Assembly: GCF_020184175.1 (NCBI RefSeq)
Contig: NC_065530.1
Coordinates: forward strand, 3,596,001 to 3,660,000
DNA: 64,000 bases
Direction: 5' to 3'
From: Aphis gossypii
Taxonomy: Eukaryota > Arthropoda > Insecta > Hemiptera > Aphididae
This document shows, piece by piece, positions 27,257 through 39,041 of this stretch (the first letter of the stretch is position 1; every line of letters begins with the position of its first letter). The translations under genes and the position numbers were made by a program. Below the pieces are notes generated by a model. That model did not search any database. It was given only the letters and a program-made list of their open reading frames with translations, and was not told where the DNA came from.

Positions 27257-29766
27257 ACGGAGTGATTCATTTAACGTAATACTTATTATTTTAGAAAACA
27301 TTAACGTTTTTAAAAATATAATTTTAAAATTTTAAATAATTTTAAGTATTTACAGAGTTACATTTTTCTGAAAAAATTATTTTTTTACTATTTTTATCTT
27401 TATATTTTTTACATTTTTGAATGATAACAAAATTATTAATTTTTTATTCTGAAGCAAAATATTGTCCGGAATGTTCTTATTTTTCAAAATAAAATTTCGA
27501 ACAAGTAGTTTAATTAGTCGATTAGTTAGATATACTTATTTAAAATGTAGATGAGAGGAATAATAGACCAACATTTTGTAGAATTCTTCTGTAGGCTGTA
27601 GTATGTATACCGTGCTACTCCACTTAATTAAACTTTAAATCGTATAAGTTATAACTCAAGTAATCGTTCAAAATTTGAAAGTACTCCAAAAAATATTTTG
27701 CATTAGAACAAACTAAATAAAAAATAGACAAGTGGGTAACACTATGATACCTATTATATATTAGATGTCAAGTGAGTAACTGTAATGGGTGTGTTATTGA
27801 ATTTAAATTCAATGATATTTCATTGTATACGAAGACTTATTCTAAGCAGAAACGAATTGTTAACCTTTATTGGTATATTACTCAGTATATTTCATAATAT
27901 GTTATTTTTATACAGCTATTAAAGTAATAAATTTATTCTATTTTTAATATTAGGTACGGTAGGTTGATATAATTTTTTCAAAAAATATTGCATTTATTAT
28001 ATTTTTAGTACCTATTTAATTGGCATATGGTATGACGTATAGTGTTTGGACAGTCACTGAATGGTGTTGCGGTTAAATACCGACCAGCGTTGCAAGCTCT
28101 CGGATAAATGACCACCTTGGTTTTACCTACCATACCTATCGTATTACCGTATCTTATCATGACAAATAAATCTACAGATAATGGCAATAGTTACCGATGC
28201 ACAATTAATTTTTGATTATTTTATTATTATAATAGTATATAAGTTAGGTTACCTATGTATTTTATGTTATATTATCAACATATATAGGTTAGTCAAAATT
28301 TAATATTATCTTTCTATAAGTCCACGAATAATATTATTGATTTACAATGAATAATAAACATCATTATTTATTGTTAAAATTCGTAATTTTATTAAAATTT
28401 GAACTTTTTCGAATTTTTATAAAAAATAACTAAAAATATGTTTTTAGACTTTTTAGTTCTAGTATGAAATACATAGGTACATATAAGGAATATTATACTG
28501 CATTGTCGAAACTTGGATAAAAAAAATTAAAGATTTCATAAACTATTTACTATAAATCATAATTTTAGATGTTAAATTTTTGTGATTTTGATAAATGTTG
28601 TAAAAATTTGAATTTTCAAGAATATGTTACAATAAGTGAAATAACTTTCTATAGACATTTATAAAGAAAAAAAAATCAAAAATGTATCATGTCAATAAAT
28701 TAGTTCGAAAAGGGTCTAAATATTAAAAAAAATATATTATGTATATAGAAACATAATACTAACATTTGGTGAAATTCTCTAGTGTCAATAGTATTATTCG
28801 ATTCGTTTTTGAATTACAACAAATAACAAAAATCGTTATTACTTATTACCTATATAAATGAATATCCAAAGTAAAGTAAAAATGTAATTGAAATAATTAA
28901 ATTATTTGGCTTTCCGGTGGAAAATTTTTTAAATATATTATATAAGATACACTCAGTGAATTTTAAAATCTTAAACATAAACTGAAATTTTTTATGAATT
29001 TCAAACTATAAAATAATGTTTTTTCAAAAGATTTTCGTGAATTTTGTTAAAATGTTAACTTAAAATATTTATTGCGACTATACCTACATTTTTGATAATT
29101 TTTTAATTGGTAAATAAACTATTTATTAGAAACCTTGTCTTACATTTTTAAGAATTTTACACATTTATAAATTTTTATCGTAATTTATAAAAATAAAAAA
29201 TTTCACCTGACTATAAATAGCTCAAAAAGAGTTTATTTATTTATTTAAGTTCTAAACGAGCCAGGCCCAATTATATACTTAATAATAATAACATTCGATC
29301 TTAACGGTAATATACAAAAAGAAAAGAATTTAAAATAACTAATAAGAGTTAAAATATTTTAAAATTTGACCATTTTTGTTAATTTTGTTAAAAACTGATT
29401 AAGCATAAAAATTCCCGTTTTCCCTTAATGTTTTTCCAGATTAAAAAAAAAGTACAGGACTGTTTTACAAACCGATTTTCTTCCAGGAACCATATTCTAT
29501 GTTAAAAATCCAAGCATTTTTACTTCCCAAAAAGCTAAGGGTAAACAAAAAAAAAACAAACACCATTGTAAAATCAATAGAATCATTACTCCGTCAGAAT
29601 CTCAAATGCATATTGTTATTGAAAATGTAAAAAAATGAAAAAAATAATATATATATTAATATTAATTCATTTAGTTTTAACCACTTATAATTAAAAAACA
29701 ATATTCAACAGCGTTAATATTTTTTGAAATAATAAATGTCAACAACATTAAATGAATCACCCAGTA
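27257..29766. mobile_element. Inverted-repeat element ends (ATTCATTTAACGTAAT family), one long element or two copies
   Basis: The left end GGAGTGATTCATTTAACGTAA and the inverted right end GGGTGATTCATTTAATGTTG are of the family seen at 5629-6412, and the first 340 bp resemble that copy. The interior (AT-rich, no transposase ORF) includes an unrelated GC-normal patch at 28005-28190 and a probable LINE tail at 29230-29340. It could be two solo copies rather than a 2.5-kb element. Confidence 0.4.
29230..29340. mobile_element. Possible non-LTR retrotransposon tail
   Basis: TTTATTTATTTATTTAAG followed by an ACGAGCCAGGCCCAATTATATAC block resembles 3' ends of insect non-LTR elements, which often read TTTATTTATTTA...GGCCxxAGGCCC on the antisense strand. 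No reverse transcriptase remains nearby. Confidence 0.35.
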
Positions 29767-31181
29767 TAGGTATAACTTATTCATAATAATATTAGATATA
29801 TAGAGCTATAATATTATGTGTCCGGTGCCGTTGGCCTTGACATTGACTTGGGTCATTCGTACATTACATTTTATACGCGTTACGATTATTGAATACAATA
29901 TAATATATATTATACTACAGCGGGCATAAAAGTCACGACCGATTTTCCGTTCCCACAATGACTCGCTAGCGGCTAATAAATAAGAATGGCATGCATCGTT
30001 TCCGCCAAAATTAATATTTCACTCGGTTTTTATTTCGTGTTATGCATCCATCGATTTATAATTATTATTTAACTTGGAAAAATATCGACTGGTCTCACTG
30101 GTCATATTTTATCTATATGATATTATTACAAAATACAATAATGAATTGATAACCATTTTTATTTCGTTTTTAAATTAAAATTTTTTTCTTATTGAATTTC
30201 GATCAGTAAACGTAATTCAAAATATAGGTAGGATACGTAAACTATTTATATAATATTAACCTGTTAAAATTAATTATTTACTTAAATTATTCACTTGGTA
30301 ACAAATACCTTATCATGATATCTGAGTGCCTGACGTGTTAAAATACTTAAAACCAACCAATGTATGACAAGTTTAAAAAAACTGGTAGAATATTGTTTTT
30401 AGCAGTAATCGACGTGTTTTTTTAAATTTTTTAAGTAAACCTGCAATAATAACAGTTAGGATCTGTTATGATAATATAATGGTAAGGTAATTTTACGGGA
30501 ATTATTAAATCCTGAAATAAATCAACCATTATAAAGTCGGTACAACACATTATGTATTGTGCATTACGCATTTGTATTAGATGCATACCTACCTATAATA
30601 TATAGATATAAACTTTTAATTCGGCGCTCCCGAAAATTGAGGCACCATCCACATGGTGTGGGATATGCGTATCATAATATTATTCACTATAAGCCACGGA
30701 GATTTTCAGTGTTTCCTCCACTTTATTTTAATTCTTATGACCATTCCCGCCAACGCCAAGTGTCCAATTTAACGTGCGGTACCGCCGGCTGATCGCACGA
30801 TGACTATGTATAGCGCCACGCGGTTAGTAATTTATAAGATTATAATATAATGCTCTAGCGAGTAGGAGGAGCAGTAGAAGAGTTCGCTTTGTTAGACACT
30901 ATTCAGTTTTTTAAGTACATATTTTATTTTTTTAGCCAAGTGACGGCGGCGGACGAGAAAAAAATTCACACGAGTAATAATAATAAAAAAACCTAATAAT
31001 AATAATAACGATCTATGAAAGGAGGTGAAGAAGGAGAAGACGAAGAAGGCGTTTTGGCACGCGACCGGCAGACTATCGTCGTACATTATACGCTTACGTC
31101 GTATAACGCCGCATCTAAGTAACATTGTATACTGTACGAGGAAAAAGTAATAAAATCCTGCCTATATTCACACACATATAC
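29767..31181. other. Intergenic DNA, no gene recognised
   Basis: The stretch at 30560-30860 is less AT-rich than its flanks but its open frames match no known protein. Confidence 0.5.
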
Positions 31182-31766
31182 AATATACATACAGGGTGAT
31201 TCATCAAGTATGCTCACCCCCTTTTTTCTTAAATAATACAATTACTTAAAATCTGTTTTTTAAATTTTTTAAGTATAGGCGTATACTAAAAAAATAATCA
31301 TTTTAAATTATTTAGATTTTTTTATACTACCTAAAGAGTTATCTGTGGAGGTACAAACTTCTATTTATCAAATGACAATCTCTTTTTCTACTGTAAATTA
31401 TTTAGGGGATATTAATTTTTGAAAATTTTGTCATACCAAAAACGAACGAGTAATTTTTGAGTTATTCATCATTGTTTACTAAGGACTTTAAGGACTTTTT
31501 AAGAAGGTATATAATATAATTTTTAAAAAAATTATCTACTTTATTATTTACAGTAAAAAAGGAAGGAAGATTCTCATTTGAAAAACAGAAATGTGTATCA
31601 CCAGTCACCTGCACAGGATATTCCCAGGAATACCTAATAAAATCTCAAGAATTGGAAAACATGGTCTTTTAATTAAGTATATTTTAAAAATTAGAATTTT
31701 AATAAATTCATTATTAAACGAAAAAAGAAGGAGAGCATGCTTGACAAATCACCCTGTATGTATATT
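31182..31766. mobile_element. Fold-back MITE, best copy, 585 bp
   Basis: Perfect 20-bp terminal inverted repeats AATATACATACAGGGTGATT at 31182-31201 and its inverse at 31747-31766. The two halves are also inverted copies of each other: for example CTTCTATTTATCAAATGACAAT pairs with ATTCTCATTTGAAAAACAGAA, and TTTACAGTA appears inverted at both sides of the middle. The whole element could therefore fold into one long hairpin. It has no coding capacity, and other copies occur at 3795, 7564, 15742 and probably 44105. Confidence 0.8.
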
Positions 31767-34579
31767 ATGTACATGGTATATACATTTTATTGTGTAATAA
31801 ATATTGTATAAAATGACTAGAGCGTGTATTATAACCCTAGACGTTCGTATATAATGTGCTATATATGTTTCCCCGAGAGACCTGCAGCACGGACACACGG
31901 ACAGTCCCGCCGGTGTCAGCGCTTTGACATTATAATATTATAGCCTGGTCCGACCGGCCCACCGGCCTGCACCCTGGAAGGGGCAGGTGCGCGTGGTATA
32001 TAATATAATGTTTTGTATATTACACGAAGAGTCGAAGACGGATAGACAGATAAAGAGTGAGACCGCGAACATCGATGTAATAAACGAAAACCTTTGGGGT
32101 TTGGGCACACTTCATAACGTACTAGGCCGTGCGCGTACTATATGTTTTCATTTTATATACACAATAATATAGTATATACTATATACACATATATACAGAG
32201 TGAGCCAAAAGTCGGTACCTTGTAATAACACAATAATATATTTGGCACATTTTATAACAGTAATAAGTAATAACGCATGACAAGCGCGACCTTTGCTGCG
32301 AAAATGAAGTTCAACGCGTAAAATACAATACTTTATCAACCACGATGGTTGTAAACGGCGATCATGTTTTTGTGTATGGCGAGGTAAATAGTCTTTCGGT
32401 AAAATTCCGATGACCCATCGTTTCAATATAATGTACTACAATATTATTATTAGTATTATATAGTTCAATAAAGATATGACTAGGGACTCGAAGGTGGACC
32501 TTGTGAATTATTGAGTAACTCAATAGTTTAAAATTGAAAGGTATAAAACACGCATAAAAATAACTGGTAATTTACAAGTTGAATATTATACAACTTAATT
32601 ATTTCATTTCATATTTATAAAAATGCCTAATTTTTATTATATTATTAATTACTTAACAATTTAAAAATGTACCATCAACTTAATATAATATATTAAATGG
32701 TTTTATACATCAATAAACTATTATTTAGGAATGAGTGTAGGGCCTGATTTAGTTATTGGCTCTGAGAAACGTCTCAAAATATATTATTGATGGCAATATT
32801 TCTCAGTAGATTTTCTATTTATAGACGGGATTTTCTGGTTCATAATGGTTTACTACGAATCGTATAGATATGTAACAGAACATGGTACTGGTCAGAATAG
32901 TCGGAACACTAAACACCGCGTCTATCATAATAAATCCGAGTAAACGAGTTAAAGAAAAATAAATATTAGAATTTAATGAATATGATTGACGATAACTGAC
33001 AAGTATGCGAATTTTTTATTGATCACTACATTTTATATTATAATAAGTATATAATAAAAATACATATTGGCGATATATATGGATTTCAGTTGTACCTTGT
33101 GAACCAATTTTATACCTAATTCAATCCGAAAAATAAATAATCTAATTGAGTTTAAAAGAAAACTTTTTTCTTCTAATTTTATAGATTAAGAACTGTTAAT
33201 ACCTATTACGTTAAAAATAATAGTTTAAATTTCTAAAAAAAATTATGCTTATTATCCAAGAGAATAGAGCAATAAATATAATTTTAAATCTTAGACTGGG
33301 CTGTATAATTTCTTGGCGAATGTGTTAAGGGTTTGAAATTTTTACCTAATATCAAAATTAAACAGACTTAACTTTTAACTTACTATATTATTTTACTCCC
33401 ATTTCCCAAACATAATGCACGTAAGTATTTAAATGTAAATGAAGTAAATAAAATAAATAATAAATTATAATTTTATATGTATTTTAATTTTCAATGTAAT
33501 ACATTCTTTAAGACACCAAAATGGATGTGTAAAATTCGAATTTAATGATAAATCATTGCATAAAATAAACGATAATAATTCTATATTTAAACATCGTTTG
33601 TGGAAAAATTATTATGAAAATAGCTAGAAATCAGTCAAATATTTACGAAAATTGCTTTGTTACAACATAAAATGTTAAAGAAGTTGTGGCAGACAATTTA
33701 AATTTCTATTTAATATTTTTGACTAAAATTACAATACAATAACTAAAATTACTTGACAAAAAAATCGCTAATTTTTATCGTTCAAATGTTATTATAATTT
33801 GATTTGAATTATTGATAATCAACTATTTAGTCTACGCTAATTTTATATTTTTATTTCAGTAAAAAATGCTAGTGAAGTAGCTAGTATTAATATTTTTGGC
33901 TATTTATTGAATGGAAAATTTTATAAATTTTAAATACAAAATAATTTAGTACTTAATAAGTATAATATATAATATAATAATAGAATTTCGATCGTATACT
34001 ACTAACAGGTACATGATAAATAATAATATTATATTACAGTGACTTACCTAATTGTCGACCTTCTGCCATTCGTGATTAAACATCTTGAATATAATAATAT
34101 ATACTTGTAATATATAAAAATAAAACGCAATAATCATTAATCAGAATAATTCAAACATCATTTGAAACTAAACAGTGTTTATGTGAACATAAGCTTTATA
34201 TAGGTATACGAAGACAGAATAGAATAATAATTATTATATGATATATTGCGTATGTTAATATTTAGGTATATATAAAATTCTTAAAACTCATAAAATACGC
34301 TTGAAAGCATTTTAAATACAATTAAACACTGATAAGCACGCCCCGCCGAGTCGTAATAGTCAGGGAATATAGATTTCGAACGCGCTAGCGAAATCCAGTG
34401 AACTCGCGGTATAATGTGAAGTTCTAAACTCGCAATCGACCACGGTAAACATTCAACTGCCACGACCGCAATCCATTTTGTAAACCAATATACCTATTAC
34501 CTATTGCATATTTGTACTACAGTGATGTTTTCTAACAATCTACTGCAGTTTTAAGAAAACGATCGTCGCGGCTATTTTT
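31767..34579. other. Intergenic DNA; GC-richer patch at 31860-32110, no gene recognised
   Basis: The patch at 31860-32110 contains GC-rich sequence but no coherent ORF. The remainder is AT-rich. A possible transposon end at 32195 is listed separately. Confidence 0.45.
32195..32430. mobile_element. Possible transposon terminal fragment
   Basis: Starts with CAGAGTGAGCCAAAAGTCGGTACC, a phrase of the kind (CAGGGTGxxxCAAAAGTC) found at ends of insect DNA elements. The following 230 bp are complex and have a 92-codon minus-strand frame of unknown family. No opposite inverted end was located. Confidence 0.3.
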
Positions 34580-35264
34580 GTGCGTATTTTTATAATACTA
34601 TACAAGTGAATAATAGTGGTGTGACTTTACCTCATACAAACCGTTTTTTACATCGCCGACCGCAAACGTTACCGTCATTTCGTAAACACACCCCAATCAC
34701 TACAAATACATAAATACGACTTTTATAGTGGCGAAAGTGAATTCTCCGAGTTAGCTAGAATCCTTGGCCTGCAGTTAGTGCAGTGCATAGTAACATTCGA
34801 AGACCACACGAGTTTCAGTAAATACTTACTCTCAAGTCTCAAGGAGTAGTATCAATACAATTTTCCGGAAGTTGGTCTACAGTCTAATTGTTTTCTGCAA
34901 TCGAAGTTTTCAAATCGACGCAATCGCGAAAAGTTGGCCGTCGGATGATAGATATCCACATTATCGTTATGTACCCACAGGGTTCGCTAACGAGTAATCA
35001 CTATCTTATCTATGTATTCGTCTACAGGAAACGGTTACCATTGCTTATTTTATCCACGAACATCTCACCGTTCATAATATATCGATTAACTTTTTGATAA
35101 ATTTTTTGTGGTTGCGATCCGCGAGTGCGTATTATTTGTTTTAAGTTATAACACAGTGTCACAGTGCGATAAAATTCCTAAGATGTGTCTTGAACATATT
35201 TCACTACCACAACCAGTCCTGCGAAACGCGTTGTCTATTACGCACCCAGCAAATCACGTTTAAG
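34580..35264 (+). promoter_or_regulatory. Candidate plus-strand untranslated exon or promoter with a donor at 35265
   Basis: A 700-bp stretch less AT-rich and more complex than its flanks ends in TTTAAG|GTAAGA, a good plus-strand donor. The open frames inside are short and unlike any known protein. It could be a 5' UTR exon of a gene continuing right with long introns, or a non-coding RNA. No downstream exon was recognised. Confidence 0.25.
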
Positions 35265-37724
35265 GTAAGACGAATAAGTCATATTTAGTAAGATACATAC
35301 AATTAAAAATAAGTACTTTTGGTTCCTTATAGGGTAATACATAGATTACAGACTCGCACGTCTCTAAACGATAGTTATTTATCGCTGTTACATGTGTATT
35401 TATTAGTATACCTAAACATACTGTGCAAATTCCGAGTTATACTCGGTTTTGGTAAAATAAGTGTAGTAATGCAACGTTTATAATGATTAAAAAACATATT
35501 TTAATTAAATTTTGTACATTTACGATTTATTTATTTATATCATATTATTTATTGTAATATATTATAAATTATGAACACTAATTTATATTTTAAAAAATTA
35601 ACTATATTTTTAATTCTGACTTTACTTATTTAAGTATTAAGTATCAGGATCGATAATACTAAAATTAGGAAAGACAAAATTGTAGACATTATTGCATAAC
35701 ATAGAGAAAAAAGTATTCATTGTAAAATACACGAGTCTCCTCCTATAAGTGAGATAATATATTTATATAATTATGAAGTATTATAAAAGTTTACAGTGCT
35801 TTATTATGGTCGCCATAGTAACGGTTTGTACTGTCTGATGAATCTAAGTAATCTAAGTACAACGTATTATAATTATAATACATAAAGTATTATTTTATGT
35901 TATTGACATTTCGTAATTCGACATAATGTATCTATTGTAATCGTCAAAATCACTACTGTATACTTGATTAGAAAGAGACGAGATAATTTATCAATACAAA
36001 TGACAAATGTAAAACCCTGCAGTCATTACAATATTAATGATGTATTCATAGTTACCTTGAATCTTTATAAAAATGTATTAAATAATTTAATATCAAAAAT
36101 ATTTTTAAGATAAATTTGTTATAGATAGATATTACTATATTAGGTGAAATTGAATATTTACCTATATAAAGTATAGGGGAAAATATAGAACCTATTTAGA
36201 TAGAAAACAATTCATACACAATTGTCTCATTTTCCTTATCTATTTAGACATATAGGTATTATATATAATATTATAGAGTTACATGACTCGTGGCCGGTAT
36301 ATGTATGAAACGTAAAGAAGGTAACCGGGTCACGTGGTAATAACCAGCGAACCGGCCATCATCGCAAAACAGTTAAAAGTAACTCGGTCACCCAGTGACA
36401 CGGTGCGGTGGTGGCTGGTACACGGTGGGTAACATTACATTGTATTATTGTGAGATATAAGCATATTATACAGACTCGGTAATACTTGTACAATGTGCAC
36501 GTCATTGCAGATTAAACGGTATTTTCTATTGTTTTTTCACCTATTACTTAAATAGTTAAATAGCATAATTATTTTTATATTATTGTTGATCAGCAAGTCA
36601 AATAGCATGTTAAAAATAAAAAAAATAATAATACAAAGATATTATATTAAAAATAAAACACGTCCTCTGAGATGGAGTATTGGAGAATAGAAGGTTAGGT
36701 ATAGGTCATTGACACAAACGATGCAAAAAAATGCAAAAATAACATATTATTATTATTAGTATTATACTACTATAACATATAAGTTATTTATCAGTCATTT
36801 AAAATAAAATAAAAAACAAAACTCATTTACAACAACTTTTTTGCTTTATTTTATGTTTTACACACGTTGCTTGTTTTCCTAGTTTTCGTCAATATTATCA
36901 CCACTAAATCTCCGCCCCAATACAGACGTTAAATTCACGGTTTACGCCCAAAAATCCAAGGAACACTAAAGGGGAGCTAGCCTGAGTTTACTAAAATTAT
37001 CATCCATCTATTGTAAGCATTTTCAGTGGTCTTTTGCTTATTATGTGTGTAACGCATAACGCATCATGCAAATGGTATATCTAAAAAGGGAATGTAAAAG
37101 GCAGTGTGTAAGCATCGACTCGTCTAGAAACTCCTAACCTAACTTTTTGCTGATGCATTTTTTTCTTGTGGCGCAGGTATACATACATACGGTTTTATTC
37201 GTACTATATACAAGATACTTCACGAATAGATTTAAAGACTCTGTGAAGCGCTATAAATTATAATATATAAAGCTACTGATGTCGTATCCCATAAGTATAC
37301 CAGTATACTAGCTATAATAACATTATATATTGTTGTATTGTGTCAGTGTTAGCCGTTAGGTATATGCGTTATACAATATACACCCACACATCGTTTTGCT
37401 CTTTATAACAGTTTAATATTTTTCTTTTGAAAATTTTGGAGGCATGTGTCATTTGAAGTGAATCAATGTTTCTTATATTTTTTTCTTGCGTAGTCCCTAT
37501 ACTTTTGCCTAGTATGTATAAACAATAATTATCCCAATACTAGAAACGCTGCCATGAATTTACAAGTGTTCGGTTTGATTAGAAACAAAAGTATAATGAT
37601 ATTTAAATACTACGTAATGTATAGGACTTTTGTCATTGGGCGACTTCTCTTAAGATATAAGTTTAACTTAATAACGTTAATTAAACTTATTATACATAAA
37701 CTTATCGATTGACCTACGTCATAA

Positions 37725-37805
37725 TAGCTATCTGTAATCTGTATGCAAAATTTCAGCGCGATCCGTCCAATGGTAGGAGTTGTGCGTTGATAGATCAGTC
37801 AATCA
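37725..37805. mobile_element. Possible RTE/Penelope-like retroelement tail
   Basis: The phrase GCAAAATTTCAGCGCGATCCGTCCAATGG, followed by AGGAGTTGTGCGTTGATAGATCAGTCAATCAG, resembles the conserved C-terminal-to-3'UTR stretch of arthropod retroelements (AAATTTCATCxxxATCGGTCCAxxxG). Only this short remnant is visible. Confidence 0.45.
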
Positions 37806-38404
37806 GCTTACTGTTTTATGTATACAAATAATATGCTGTAAATGATACAAATATTTAGTACATCATCAAGTGATTATTATGATTATTATTTTTATATATT
37901 TTATAATATTATGTTTAAAAAAATAGATACGCGTATAGTTAACTCGAGGAAAAAATCATTCCTTACAGTTCAACATATTTTCTTTTTGTATACATTTTTC
38001 GAATTGTTCCGTCAATTGTATAGTTACGTCATTTAATATGCCAGATTCGCAACAACCCCTGCATAATATTATGTTTTATATATGTATATTGTAATTAATT
38101 GTATATACACAAGATAACTGTAGTATCTCACTGTATTTGTTCTTGTTCATATTAACCACAATTAGCTAACCACAAATAATCAAACTTAAAGTATAAATTA
38201 ATTTGGAATTATTTGAAATTCATACAATTATGTTTTAAGTATTAAAATGTTGATAGCCTAATACAAATTAATAATTCAAATAAATCTCGGAGCTCTGATT
38301 TACGAGTATTAAAAATTTTTTTATTTTCAATTGAAGTAAACTAAACGAGTATTATAGATTATAATAATTTTGGCTCACTAATACACCAATTATTTACCAA
38401 AAAC

Positions 38405-38439
38405 ATATTTGAAAGATATTAATCAGAGAAAAAGTTATT
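38405..38439 (+). repeat. Dispersed repeat block, copy B
   Basis: ATATTTGAAAGATATTAATC followed by AGAGAAAAAGTTATT matches the block at 9131-9164 with few differences. Confidence 0.6.
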
Positions 38440-38742
38440 AACAGTGAGTGATTCTTTATAATATATCATATTAGCCATATTGAATACACGGTATTTCGCT
38501 TTCTGCGCGTTGCGTGCAGTACAAGTGTACAACTGTACATTACATGACATAAGACTTAGTAGATATTATCAGAAGGATAGTCATATATAAAATAAGTATT
38601 CAAATTAAGTTCCATTCTAACAAATATTAATGAAGAACTATAGTAGTAATATTTTTTTAATTACTATTCGTAGTTCTATCAAATTTACTTATCGTTCTAA
38701 CGATTAGCCATAGGTATATGATATTATGATAATCACAATATA

Positions 38743-39041
38743 CAATAAAACCTCATTAATCCAGACAGCCATTTATAATACAAAAATTACGCTAGTTTAT
38801 ACTAGAAAGTGTGCCTTAATATTATATGTATGTATATTTAATGAATATAATATACAATTAAGTACTATTTTTTTAGGTTTAATATTATTAGATATACGAA
38901 TCATACTAAGTATAATATATATATAGTAAAATATTTTTAAATTTATAATTTATGATATTTTGGTTATTTTGTTTAGACTGGACTTTCATTAATTTGGATA
39001 ATCTAGAACTCCAATTAGTCCAGATTAATAAGGTTTTACTG
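38743..39041. mobile_element. Pogo/Tigger-type MITE, 299 bp
   Basis: The ends CAATAAAACCTCATTAATCC and (inverted) CAGTAAAACCTTATTAATCT match over more than 20 bp with few changes, and TA flanks both sides (38741-38742, 39042-39043). The CAGTAAAACCTxxxTAA end is typical of pogo/Tigger-related elements. No transposase is present. Confidence 0.8.

Larger units (their letters stand above)
35265..38742. other. AT-rich intergenic DNA, no gene recognised
   Basis: A less AT-rich patch at 36290-36430 contains one CACGTG, and a probable retroelement tail lies at 37725-37805. Nothing else is supported. Confidence 0.5.

Noticed and set aside
28005..28187. 60-codon minus-strand frame in a less AT-rich patch
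   Set aside because: No recognisable family, no splice sites judged convincing, and it sits between inverted-repeat element ends.
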